NCBI GenBank assembly: GCA_963781805.1
Contig: CAWAHF010000004.1
Span: 5,518,001-5,582,000, forward strand
Direction of reading: 5' to 3'
Length of the DNA stretch: 64,000 nt
DNA from: JAFGPL01 sp963781805
GTDB lineage: Bacteria; Bacteroidota; Bacteroidia; Bacteroidales; UBA10428
Shown: positions 19,501-26,982 of the stretch, piece by piece
How the letters are laid out: every line of letters begins with the position of its first letter
How positions within the stretch are numbered: position 1 is the first letter of the stretch
Translations under genes and position numbers: made by a program
The notes under the pieces: model-generated
What the model saw: only the letters and a program-made list of their open reading frames with translations
Database searches by the model: none
What the model was told of the DNA's origin: nothing

Positions 19501-20674
19501 TATATTTCAATCCACCGCCATCGGTACCTACCCAGAGATTTTTTTTATTATCCATAAGAATCGATAATACAGTGGTAGATTCATATTTGTATAACGAGTT
19601 ATCCGAAACATCATAATAATTAAAAAATGAATAGTGGGGATGCATAATATTAAATCCTTTCTGGAAAGATAATATCCAAATATTCTGGTGATTATCTTCA
19701 AAGAGATACCTGATTTTATTATTTAATAAACCATACCGGTTTCTCTCTTCATGCACTATTCTTTCGAATTCTCCGGTTTCAGGATGGTAAAGGTTCAGTC
19801 CCCCGTCATTTACTCCAAACCACAAATTTCCATAACTGTCTTTAAGTACTGCATATACTTCATTTCCACCGATGGTAGTTGATATCAAAGGATTATGTGT
19901 GAAGTTCCTGAATTCATTTGTTTCCAGGTTATATCTGAACAAACCTCTTTCCCGCGTTCCAATCCAGACAAACTTATCAGATTCGTGATAAATGAAAAAT
20001 ACATTTTCGTTTCCATGCAAAGCTTGTGCATTGCCGGGCTCTTTAAGTTCCGTGAAACTACCTGTTTTTTGATCCAAAATAATCACACCGGCGCCGTCGG
20101 TACCTGCCCAAAGTTTGTTTTCAGGTGCCTGCCATAATACGTAATACCTATTGAGTTCGGGCCTAAGTCTGCTTCTGCCCGCGGGAAATTCTTTATAATC
20201 GCCGCTAGAAGGATTATATCTTACTATACCCTGACCTGTGGTTGCCAGCCATAAATAACCTTCATCATCTTTCAGAATATGCTTTATCGGGCTAACAGAT
20301 TTGGGTGTGCCGTAAATACCTAATGTGACGGTTTTAAATTTACCCGTTGTGGGATTGAATTTATTTAAACCCATAAAAGTTCCCACCCAGATTACTGTAT
20401 CGCTTTCGGCAAACAGCGAAAAAACGGTATTATCGTTTATGGAAGTTGGATCGTTCGGTTTGCTGAAATAATGTTTAAACGTATACCCGTCGTACCGGTT
20501 TAATCCGTCTTGCGTGCCAATCCAGATAAAGCCCTTTGAATCCTGGGTAATGCAAAATATATGGCTGTTACTAATACCGTCTTCGAGCGTAATATGATGG
20601 AAACGTAAATTCTTTCCATTAACCTGAAGGAAAAGAATGAAAAATAATAATGTAATAGAAATCTTCTTAACCAT
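16523..20674 (-). CDS. Hybrid two-component system regulator (HTCS) of the mannan locus
   Basis: This is a one-polypeptide sensor kinase, response regulator and transcription factor. Signal peptide 1-20. A periplasmic two-bladed Reg_prop sensor spans about 25-725, with many blades containing D..G.hWIGT.G.GLn. A Y_Y_Y domain (about 735-800) precedes a transmembrane helix (about 808-830). HisKA contains the phospho-accepting His in SHEFRTPLTLIL (about H867). The HATPase has an N box (NLLSNAFKFTP), G1 (DTGKGIP) and G2 (GSGLGLAL). The receiver has its phospho-Asp in ISDIMMPE (about D1180) and KPFD. An AraC-type HTH forms the C-terminus (about 1285-1383). It senses an oligosaccharide in the periplasm and activates the surrounding locus. 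It lies between the susC operon and the divergent mannanase operon, both of which carry matching phased repeats. Confidence 0.95.
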   Translation of the reverse strand: MVKKISITLLFFILFLQVNGKNLRFHHITLEDGISNSHIFCITQDSKGFIWIGTQDGLNRYDGYTFKHYFSKPNDPTSINDNTVFSLFAESDTVIWVGTFMGLNKFNPTTGKFKTVTLGIYGTPKSVSPIKHILKDDEGYLWLATTGQGIVRYNPSSGDYKEFPAGRSRLRPELNRYYVLWQAPENKLWAGTDGAGVIILDQKTGSFTELKEPGNAQALHGNENVFFIYHESDKFVWIGTRERGLFRYNLETNEFRNFTHNPLISTTIGGNEVYAVLKDSYGNLWFGVNDGGLNLYHPETGEFERIVHEERNRYGLLNNKIRYLFEDNHQNIWILSFQKGFNIMHPHYSFFNYYDVSDNSLYKYESTTVLSILMDNKKNLWVGTDGGGLKYINRITNQVKTYLPDKNVSTKNSLPDKVVLSIMQDGEGNLWLGTFMGGLVKFNPGTNSWKVFQPNANHPGSISSIYITDILEDRKGDIWVATNGGGVNLLKKNATKFICFNEHSQDIGAAIVNDWVNCLYEDSKGRIWIGTYLGFTILDLDHNFVRHYQRSALNSDEISHNTIYSILEDSKGRMWIGTQNGLNLFNESDNTFKIFTIDDGLPNNVINGIVEDTQGNLWISTNKGISRFNFEHLSFKNFYVEDGLQSNEFFRGSFYKGFNNEVFFGGINGLNSFFPSDLENNSDFPKVIITDLKIFNEDIPVGYKVNGKVILPKSISYLDTLILPYTQKSFSFEFSSLNFTSPEKIEYKYKMDGFDNGWKTVNSSYRFVTYTNLDPGQYQFLMKASNIDNQWGDNYSKLTVIIKPPVWNTLLAKIIYTLLIAFLLFITIRIITGRINEKTKYRMDILHREKADAINQAKLRFFTNISHEFRTPLTLILSPIEKIIKDKNLDEKSRSRLDIVIKNARRLLRLVNQLLDLRKIDGEKMQLKVERGDIIKFIKSLVYSFEEYALQKKISLVFECPLHEFQLWFDPDKTDKIFFNLLSNAFKFTPERGQIVVKVSRVIVENDDTKNRYLQIEINDTGKGIPRDHLDKIFDRFFQVDENKNTIQGSGLGLALTRSFVDIHHGIIKVDSIPGEGTSFKVLLPEDDSVFNQEEKIESNLPMTNQYIHPTPYVDNEQQEKKGRDIKSFAETILIAEDNYDLSNYLCEELSDEYNVITVNNGREGIKVTLDEMPELVISDIMMPEINGFDLCKTIKTNILTSHIPVILLTAKTDNEQKIAGFSHGADAYITKPFDIDFLKAQVKQIIENRKKLKEKYSNYLFSPDSLESFPSINDKFIDKVTNMIMKNMGEQSLNVEHLSQELGMSRGHLHRKIKSAVGLGPNEYIRMIRLKEAAKLFMKKDYNISEISFMVGFNNPAYFTKCFKDYYNLSPSEFISRNTRKL

Positions 20675-20750
20675 ACATTGGCAAAGATTGAAATTGTAAC
20701 AGTATTAAGAATACGTTCAAATTGAGCAAATAGTATGTCTGACTATTTAG

Positions 20751-20827
20751 CTACAAAATTGAAAGAAAATATGACAAATTTAAGCATTCTGCTTACATAA
20801 TTGTCACCTTCTGTTACATATTTGATA
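20751..20827 (+). promoter_or_regulatory. Putative HTCS operator before the mannanase operon: four 14-bp repeats on a 21-bp period
   Basis: CTACAAAATTGAAA (20751), TGACAAATTTAAGC (20772), TTACATAATTGTCA (20793) and TTACATATTTGATA (20814) start exactly 21 bp apart. The last two share with the susC site the order TGCTTACA-N3-TTGT-N9-TTACA-N3-TTG with identical spacing. The last repeat ends 22 bp before the -7 box, the same as at the CE2 gene. Confidence 0.6.
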
Positions 20828-20848
20828 GAGTAGGCTAAAGGCATAGAA

Positions 20849-20856
20849 TAATTTTG
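20849..20856 (+). promoter_or_regulatory. -7 box TAATTTTG of the mannanase operon
   Basis: An exact TAnnTTTG match 58 bp before the ATG of the first gene. A TTTG at 20821-20824 inside the last operator repeat could serve as the -33 element, though the spacing is longer than usual, as expected for an activator-dependent promoter. Confidence 0.5.
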
Positions 20857-20914
20857 TGATTCACAGGTGTGGAAATACTCTTAAACGAAAACCAATAAGT
20901 CTGATTACCCGGGA

Positions 20915-22237
20915 ATGAAAACACTGGAGTTTTTGAAATTAAAAGCTATTATCTTGATATTCTGTTTATCCGGATGTTTTCATTCTGGTAAAAGACAGGA
21001 TTTTGTCAGTGTTGAAGGAGCAAATTTTAAACTTGCCAACAAAAGGTATCTCATAAACGGAGTAAATTTCTGGCAGGCGGCCTATTTGGGAGCAGATTTA
21101 ACCGATGGAGGAAAGGAGAGGCTTGTTCGTGAACTTGATTTATTGAGTTCGTATGGGGTAAATAATTTGCGTATTATGGCATCATCCGAAGAATCGGTCT
21201 TAAAAATGTCTCTAAGCCCTGCCTTCCAAAATAAACCTGGTAATTACAATGATACACTTCTTGGAGGTTTGGATTTTTTACTCAATGAAATGGGTAAACA
21301 CAATATGAAAGCCATAATGGTTATGAATAATTATTGGCAATGGTCCGGAGGAATGGCTCAATACCTGAACTGGGCAACAAACGATTCCATCATCGATCCT
21401 GATGTGTCCGGTAACTGGCATGGATTTATGACGTATTCTGCAGGATTTTATTATAACCGTCGTGCTAAAGAGCTCTATGACCAGTACCTCAACTATGTAA
21501 TCAATCGAAAAAATACAATAAACAATAAACTTTATTACAACGATCCGGTAATTATGGCCTGGGAGCTTGCTAACGAGCCAAGACCACACCCGCAAAGTCT
21601 GAAAAATTCAGAGCTTTTGAAGAATTATTATCGATGGATTGATTTAACCGCCAAATACATTCACAAGCTAGCTCCTTTTCAATTGGTAACTATCGGAAGC
21701 GAAGGTTTAGTGGGTAGTCTGGGTGACAGTGCCATTTATTTTCATTCTCATCTTTTTCCGTCAGTCGACTACATAACCTTTCATTTATGGCCAAAAAACT
21801 GGGGGTGGTTTAAAGCAGATCAACAGGAAAAAACACTTCCCCTGGTTTTAAAAAATGCAGCCGATTATTACCATCGGCATGTAACATATGCCAAACTCAT
21901 TCAAAAACCAACAGTATTGGAAGAATTCGGAATAGGAAGGGATAATGAAAAATATCGGCCCGGGACTTCCGTAGCGGCAAGAGATACATTTCTGGAAATA
22001 ATCTATGATATGGTAGAAAATGATATTCAATCAGGAAAACCAATTGCGGGAACAAATATCTGGACATGGGGAGGAGAAGGCAGAGCTGAAAATATTAGCG
22101 GAATATGGACTCCGGGTTCTTCATATACAGGCGATCCTCCGCAGGAACCCCAGGGTTTGAATTCAATTTTTGATGTTGATACTTCAACCCTGAACCTGAT
22201 TAAAAAGCATGCAAACATTTTGAAGACTTTTGAATAA
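20915..22237 (+). CDS. GH5 (subfamily 7-like) endo-beta-1,4-mannanase lipoprotein
   Basis: A lipoprotein signal peptide ends at LSGC, so the enzyme is probably anchored to the outer or inner membrane. The catalytic barrel (about 30-435) has the mannanase-type signature: NGVNFWQAAYLG, VNNLRIMASSE, MNNYWQWSGGMAQYLNWA, the acid/base Glu in AWELANEPRPHPQ (about E221), HLWPKNWGW and the nucleophile Glu in VLEEFGIGRD (about E337). These motifs match GH5_7 mannanases of the man5 type. First gene of the rightward operon; its stop is directly followed by the next ATG. It would hydrolyse internal mannan or glucomannan bonds. Confidence is high for GH5 and good for mannanase. Confidence 0.9.
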   Translation: MKTLEFLKLKAIILIFCLSGCFHSGKRQDFVSVEGANFKLANKRYLINGVNFWQAAYLGADLTDGGKERLVRELDLLSSYGVNNLRIMASSEESVLKMSLSPAFQNKPGNYNDTLLGGLDFLLNEMGKHNMKAIMVMNNYWQWSGGMAQYLNWATNDSIIDPDVSGNWHGFMTYSAGFYYNRRAKELYDQYLNYVINRKNTINNKLYYNDPVIMAWELANEPRPHPQSLKNSELLKNYYRWIDLTAKYIHKLAPFQLVTIGSEGLVGSLGDSAIYFHSHLFPSVDYITFHLWPKNWGWFKADQQEKTLPLVLKNAADYYHRHVTYAKLIQKPTVLEEFGIGRDNEKYRPGTSVAARDTFLEIIYDMVENDIQSGKPIAGTNIWTWGGEGRAENISGIWTPGSSYTGDPPQEPQGLNSIFDVDTSTLNLIKKHANILKTFE

Positions 22238-23359
22238 ATGAAAATCCAACTTAAATATCCCACAAGAAGAACCTGCATATTGGTCATAATGCTTTTTGTT
22301 ATCAACTGCTTTATCGTGAAAAATCAGGATAACAGAATCGATTATAATCAGCAAAAAATCTTTTTAAACGGTTCTAATATTGCATGGGTTGATTTTGGGG
22401 CTGATATCGGACCTGGAAAAACAAATTTTAATGCTTTTGCAAAGATATTTCGCGAAGCCCATAGTATCGGCGCCAACAGCATGCGGCTTTGGATTCATGC
22501 CAATGGCGCTGTCACCCCGGAATTTTCAGGTCTTGATGTTACAGGTCCCGGTAAAGGGAGTATCCGGGACTTAACCAAGATTCTTAATCTGGCTTATGAA
22601 AATAATATTGGATTGATCTTATGCCTGTGGTCATTTGACATGTTAAGAAAGAATAACGATTCGCTGGTGATTAGAAGAAACAGAGGAATACTTACGAATG
22701 ACACAATAATGGAATCCTATATTAAAAATGCACTTGTGCCGTTGATTGTTGCTTTAAAGGACCATCCGGGAATTATTGCATGGGAAATATTCAATGAACC
22801 GGAAGGCATGTGCAGCGACGTATCATCCGGAGGGTGGGCTTTCACAGAGCATGTCTCAATTCTCAACGTGCAAAAAATGATTAACCGGTGTGCAGCTGCC
22901 ATTCATCAGATAAAGCCTGAATTACAGGTGACAAATGGAGCATGGTCGCTTATTTCTGCCACTGATGTTGAAGGTTATACAAATTTCTATAGCGATGAAA
23001 GACTGATTGCTGCAGGTGGCGATCCGAAAGGAATTCTTGATTTCTATTGCGTACATCATTATGACTGGCTGAGTGATTCTCCGTTTAACCATCCATGCAG
23101 TTATTTTAAGTGGGACAAGCCGATTGTGCTGGCAGAATTTTTTCCGGAGTGTAAAAATTGCGGCGCTTTTAGTAATTATGTACACTTGTATAAATCAGGA
23201 TATGCGGGAGCAATGGGTTGGGACTGGAATGGAAAGGAAGAATCGAAGATTAAAAGCGAGATAAAATATATGGATTCAAAATACCATGATGACCTCAATA
23301 TAATCTCACTACATAAAAAAAAGGAGAAAAAGCAAATTGCAGGAAATGAAGCCAGATAG
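22238..23359 (+). CDS. Clan-A (GH5-like) glycosidase, probably mannan-active
   Basis: A barrel-fold retaining glycosidase of 373 residues. An N-terminal membrane-targeting segment (about 12-28, ILVIMLFVINC) may be a weak lipoprotein signal. Motifs in order: GSNIAWVDFGADIG, NSMRLWIHANG, LILCLWSFDML, the acid/base Glu in AWEIFNEPEGMC (about E187), YCVHHYDW and the nucleophile Glu in VLAEFFPEC (about E300). The general plan is GH5-like, but I do not recognise the subfamily. Its start codon abuts the preceding mannanase stop and its end overlaps the following epimerase gene, so the three are translationally linked. A role in trimming mannan oligosaccharides is inferred from context. Confidence 0.75.
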   Translation: MKIQLKYPTRRTCILVIMLFVINCFIVKNQDNRIDYNQQKIFLNGSNIAWVDFGADIGPGKTNFNAFAKIFREAHSIGANSMRLWIHANGAVTPEFSGLDVTGPGKGSIRDLTKILNLAYENNIGLILCLWSFDMLRKNNDSLVIRRNRGILTNDTIMESYIKNALVPLIVALKDHPGIIAWEIFNEPEGMCSDVSSGGWAFTEHVSILNVQKMINRCAAAIHQIKPELQVTNGAWSLISATDVEGYTNFYSDERLIAAGGDPKGILDFYCVHHYDWLSDSPFNHPCSYFKWDKPIVLAEFFPECKNCGAFSNYVHLYKSGYAGAMGWDWNGKEESKIKSEIKYMDSKYHDDLNIISLHKKKEKKQIAGNEAR

Positions 23360-24554
23360 GTTATATAATGAAATATTCGCTGAACTTGAAAATATACTCG
23401 ATTACTGGGAATTGTTATCAGTCGACTCTAAAAATAATGGATTTGTTGGTTTAATAGATTTTTATAATTTACCTGATTTTAATGCAGATAAGGGAATTAT
23501 TCTTAACACTCGAATACTATGGACATTCTCGGCTGCTTATAAATTTTATAAAAGAGATAAGCTAAAAGAAATAGCGGAAAGCGCATTTATTTATATAAAA
23601 AATAACTTCTTTGATATACTATATGGAGGTTTTTACTGGAATCTTGATTATAAAGGAAATCCTGTAAACAAAAGAAAGCAAATATATGCGCAGGCTTTTG
23701 CCATGTATGCGCTTTCAGAATATTATCAAATTTCGAACGATAATTCTGTGTTGAAGGATGCTCAGGATATTTTTAAGTTGATTGAAAAATTCAGCTATGA
23801 TCCAATAGATAAGGGATATATTGAGGCGTTTGGTGAAGACTGGTCATCACTTGATGATTTCAGGTTAAGTGAAAAGGATGAAAATGCTATTAAAACCATG
23901 AATACACATTTGCATATTCTTGAGGCTTATACCAACCTATATAAAATTTGGAGGGATGATAAGCTGCGCCAAAAACTTATCGGACTTATCCGGATTTTCA
24001 CAGATCACATTGTGAATAAAAAAACTTTTCATTTAGATCTGTTTTTTAATGAAAAATGGGAAGTTCAATCAAAAAAGATTTCTTACGGACACGATATCGA
24101 AACTTCGTGGTTGCTCTTTGAGGCTGCAGAAATCCTCAATGACTCCGGCTTAAAAAAAGAAATCGCCGGGCTATCACTCAAAATTGCAGAAGCGAGCATC
24201 GAAGGTGTTGATATCGATGGGGGGCTTATGAATGAATTCAACCAGGACACACATCACCTGGATACCGACAAGCATTGGTGGCCCCAGGCTGAAGCGCTGA
24301 TTGGATTTTTAAATGCATATGAATTGTCGGGAGATCGACGATTTCTGGAAATATTTGATAATTCATGGAAATTTATCAATCAGTATATTATCGATCATAA
24401 AAATGGAGAGTGGTTTTGGAGAGTCGACAGAAATGGTTTGCCATATAAGGAAGTAAAAGCCGGTTTCTGGAAGTGTCCCTATCATAATTCAAGGGCATGT
24501 ATTGAGGTATTGACGAGAATGAAAAGACTTGAATTAATTAAAAGCATTAACTAA
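23346..24554 (+). CDS. Mannobiose/cellobiose 2-epimerase (AGE superfamily)
   Basis: A cytosolic (alpha/alpha)6-barrel sugar 2-epimerase without a signal peptide. Family residues visible: NTRILWTFSAAY (substrate Arg), HLHILEAYTNLY, the catalytic-type His in YGHDIETSWLL, the WW pair in DKHWWPQAEAL and the second His in KCPYHNSR. In the characterised Bacteroides mannan pathway this enzyme turns beta-1,4-mannobiose into mannosyl-glucose, the substrate of the next gene's product. The ATG at 23346 gives a 14-nt overlap with the upstream gene. A TTG at 23337, 10 nt after AAGGAG, is the alternative start. The ATG of the GH130 gene lies 2 nt after the stop. Confidence 0.9.
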   Translation: MKPDRLYNEIFAELENILDYWELLSVDSKNNGFVGLIDFYNLPDFNADKGIILNTRILWTFSAAYKFYKRDKLKEIAESAFIYIKNNFFDILYGGFYWNLDYKGNPVNKRKQIYAQAFAMYALSEYYQISNDNSVLKDAQDIFKLIEKFSYDPIDKGYIEAFGEDWSSLDDFRLSEKDENAIKTMNTHLHILEAYTNLYKIWRDDKLRQKLIGLIRIFTDHIVNKKTFHLDLFFNEKWEVQSKKISYGHDIETSWLLFEAAEILNDSGLKKEIAGLSLKIAEASIEGVDIDGGLMNEFNQDTHHLDTDKHWWPQAEALIGFLNAYELSGDRRFLEIFDNSWKFINQYIIDHKNGEWFWRVDRNGLPYKEVKAGFWKCPYHNSRACIEVLTRMKRLELIKSIN

Positions 24555-24556
24555 TT

Positions 24557-25762
24557 ATGATTTCAGTCAGAACGTTTAATAAACGATATGATAGGTTAAT
24601 AAAAGAGTATCATAAGCTGATTAACCGGGAAAATTCAAAAATTAAAAAAGGATATAACGGACTTTATTATCGTTACCGGTATCCGGTTTTAACTGCCAGC
24701 CATATACCGGTTAATTGGAAGTATGACCTGAATTATGAAACCAATCCCTATTTGCAACAACGTCTTGGCATTAACGCAACTTTCAATGCAGGCGCTATTT
24801 TGCTGGATAAAAAATACTTTATGGTAGTAAGGGTAGAAGGATGGGACAGAAAGTCATTTTTTGCGGTTGCCGAAAGTTCCGATGGAATTAATAATTGGAT
24901 CTTTTGGGAAAAACCGGTTATTTTGCCCGAAACTAACGAACCTGATGTTAATGTATATGATATGCGGTTAACCAGACACGAGGACGGCTGGATTTATGGA
25001 ATATTCTGTACGGAACGTAAAGACAAAGATGCTCCCGAAGGTGATACGTCGGCTGCAATTGCTGCCGCAGGAGTTGTAAGAACCATTGATTTAAAAAACT
25101 GGGAAAGACTCCCTGATATTAAAACCAAAAGCCAACAGAGGAATGTGGTCCTTCATCCTGAATTTGTAAAGGGTAAATATGCTCTTTATACCCGCCCCCA
25201 GGATGGATTTATCCAAACCGGCAAAGGAGGAGGCATCGGATGGACATTGATAGATTCAATGGATAATGCCGTAATTAAGAAGGAAAAGATTATCGATGAA
25301 AAACTTTACCATACCATAAAAGAGCTTAAAAACGGTCAGGGACCTGCACCTATTAAAACAACCAGAGGCTGGCTGCATCTGGCTCATGGAGTAAGAAGTT
25401 GTGCAGCAGGTTTCAGATATGTATTATATATGTTTATGACCGATTTAAAAGATCCATCAAAAGTAATTTACCGGCCGGGAGGTTATTTTATGGCTCCTGA
25501 AAACGAAGAAAGAGTGGGGGATGTTTCAAATGTATTGTTTTGTAACGGTTGGATATGCAATGAAAAAAATGAGGTTTTCATTTATTATGCTTCTTCCGAT
25601 ACGCGTATGCATGTTGCCACTTCAACCATCGACAGATTATTGGATTATGTAATAAATACACCTGAAGATAAATTATTCAGTGGTAAATCGGTTAAAACAC
25701 GGATAGATCTTATCAATAACAATCTTCAGATAATGAATATACTTAAAAAACAAAAAAACTAA
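24557..25762 (+). CDS. GH130 4-O-beta-D-mannosyl-D-glucose phosphorylase
   Basis: A cytosolic five-bladed propeller phosphorylase that splits mannosyl-glucose with phosphate into mannose-1-phosphate and glucose. The N-terminal part, including RYPVLTASHIP, NPYLQQRLGINATFNAGAI and the catalytic Asp in NVYDMRLTRHEDGW (about D135), matches the GH130_1 mannosylglucose phosphorylases. VVLHPEFV, KGGGIGWTLID and GQGPAPIKTTRGWLHLAHGVR follow as phosphate- and substrate-binding stretches. Length 401 is slightly longer than typical (about 390). Pairing with the epimerase reproduces the known Bacteroides fragilis-type mannobiose catabolic pair, the strongest evidence that the locus targets beta-mannan. 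No inner-membrane disaccharide transporter is encoded beside it. Confidence 0.93.
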   Translation: MISVRTFNKRYDRLIKEYHKLINRENSKIKKGYNGLYYRYRYPVLTASHIPVNWKYDLNYETNPYLQQRLGINATFNAGAILLDKKYFMVVRVEGWDRKSFFAVAESSDGINNWIFWEKPVILPETNEPDVNVYDMRLTRHEDGWIYGIFCTERKDKDAPEGDTSAAIAAAGVVRTIDLKNWERLPDIKTKSQQRNVVLHPEFVKGKYALYTRPQDGFIQTGKGGGIGWTLIDSMDNAVIKKEKIIDEKLYHTIKELKNGQGPAPIKTTRGWLHLAHGVRSCAAGFRYVLYMFMTDLKDPSKVIYRPGGYFMAPENEERVGDVSNVLFCNGWICNEKNEVFIYYASSDTRMHVATSTIDRLLDYVINTPEDKLFSGKSVKTRIDLINNNLQIMNILKKQKN

Positions 25763-25843
25763 AAAAATGCGTATCTGAATATAACCGGTTTAATTAACTG
25801 ATTATATAGATACAGGGTAGCGGAATTTTATAAATAACAGGAT

Positions 25844-26959
25844 ATGACAGATTACAAAAGAGTAAAACAAAATGCAATGACGGAAATCAAGAGAGTTACA
25901 GTGAGAATGATCGGAATATTTTTATTTTTTATAGTTGCATCATTTCAACAGATAATTGCAGATCACCCTTCTGTAAGCTTTCATACATTGGGCAAGGATA
26001 GAATTATTAGTGAAAAAGCGGATAGCATTATAAATAGCTTGCCGCTTATAATGGTGAAAGGCAACAAATTCACCGATGCAGATGGAAATCCGATTCTTTT
26101 CAGAGGAATGTCGATCTCCGATCCGGATAAAATTTATAAGGAGGGTCACTGGCAAATCGAATACTTTAAAAAAGCAAAGGAATGGGGAGCCAAAATCATT
26201 CGGATTCCAATACATCCGGCATCCTGGCGTGAAATGACTCCTCCCGAATATCTCAGATTGCTTGATAGTGCTGCGGAGTGGTGCACGGATCTAGGAATGT
26301 ATATCATTATCGACTGGCATTCTATCGGGAATATAAAAACGGGACTGTTTCAGGATTCCATGTACATCACTTCAAAATATGAAACATTTGAGTTCTGGCG
26401 GACTATTGCCAGCCATTTTAGCGGCAACAATACAGTGGCATTTTATGAGTTGTTCAATGAACCTACCACATATTTCGGGAAACTTGGCAGAATTTCCTGG
26501 GAAGAGTGGAAAAACTTCAACGAAGATTTAATACATCTGATACGTGCCTATGATACTGAAACGATACCCCTGGTTGCCGGATTTGACTGGGCATACGATT
26601 TATCTCCACTTCGGCTCGATCCGATTGAAGCCGATAATATTGGTTACGTGGTCCATCCTTATCCAAACAAACGAACACAACCCTGGGAACCAAAATGGGA
26701 AGAAAATTTTGGTTTTGCAGCAGAAACGTATCCTTTGCTGGCAACCGAAATCGGATTTGTACTTGGCAATTATTCAATGGCTGAAAATGGTGAATATGGT
26801 CAGGCTATTCTAAAATTCCTCGAAGATAAGGGAATTGGATGGCTGGCATGGGTTTTCGATCCCGACTGGTTTCCTCAGATGTTTGAGTCGTGGGATAATT
26901 ATAAACCCACGGAGCAGGGTATTTTTTTCAAACAGGTAATGTCGGAAAAGAATAACTGA
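25844..26959 (+). CDS. GH5-family endoglycanase (glucanase/mannanase type)
   Basis: A secreted GH5 hydrolase. The annotated Met is followed by further Mets at 25877 and 25913; the hydrophobic signal MIGIFLFFIVASF starts at the last, so translation may begin at either. Motifs: FRGMSISDPDK, AKIIRIPIHPASW, IIIDWHSIGN, the acid/base Glu in YELFNEPTTYFG (about E206), YVVHPYPN and the nucleophile Glu in LATEIGFV (about E302), then WLAWVFDPDW. IIDWHS and HPYP are closer to GH5 endoglucanases than to GH5_7 mannanases, so cleavage at glucose in glucomannan is a fair guess. An 81-bp gap follows GH130; probably the same operon. Confidence 0.85.
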   Translation: MTDYKRVKQNAMTEIKRVTVRMIGIFLFFIVASFQQIIADHPSVSFHTLGKDRIISEKADSIINSLPLIMVKGNKFTDADGNPILFRGMSISDPDKIYKEGHWQIEYFKKAKEWGAKIIRIPIHPASWREMTPPEYLRLLDSAAEWCTDLGMYIIIDWHSIGNIKTGLFQDSMYITSKYETFEFWRTIASHFSGNNTVAFYELFNEPTTYFGKLGRISWEEWKNFNEDLIHLIRAYDTETIPLVAGFDWAYDLSPLRLDPIEADNIGYVVHPYPNKRTQPWEPKWEENFGFAAETYPLLATEIGFVLGNYSMAENGEYGQAILKFLEDKGIGWLAWVFDPDWFPQMFESWDNYKPTEQGIFFKQVMSEKNN

Positions 26960-26982
26960 TAGTCGGTTAAGAAAATATTCTA

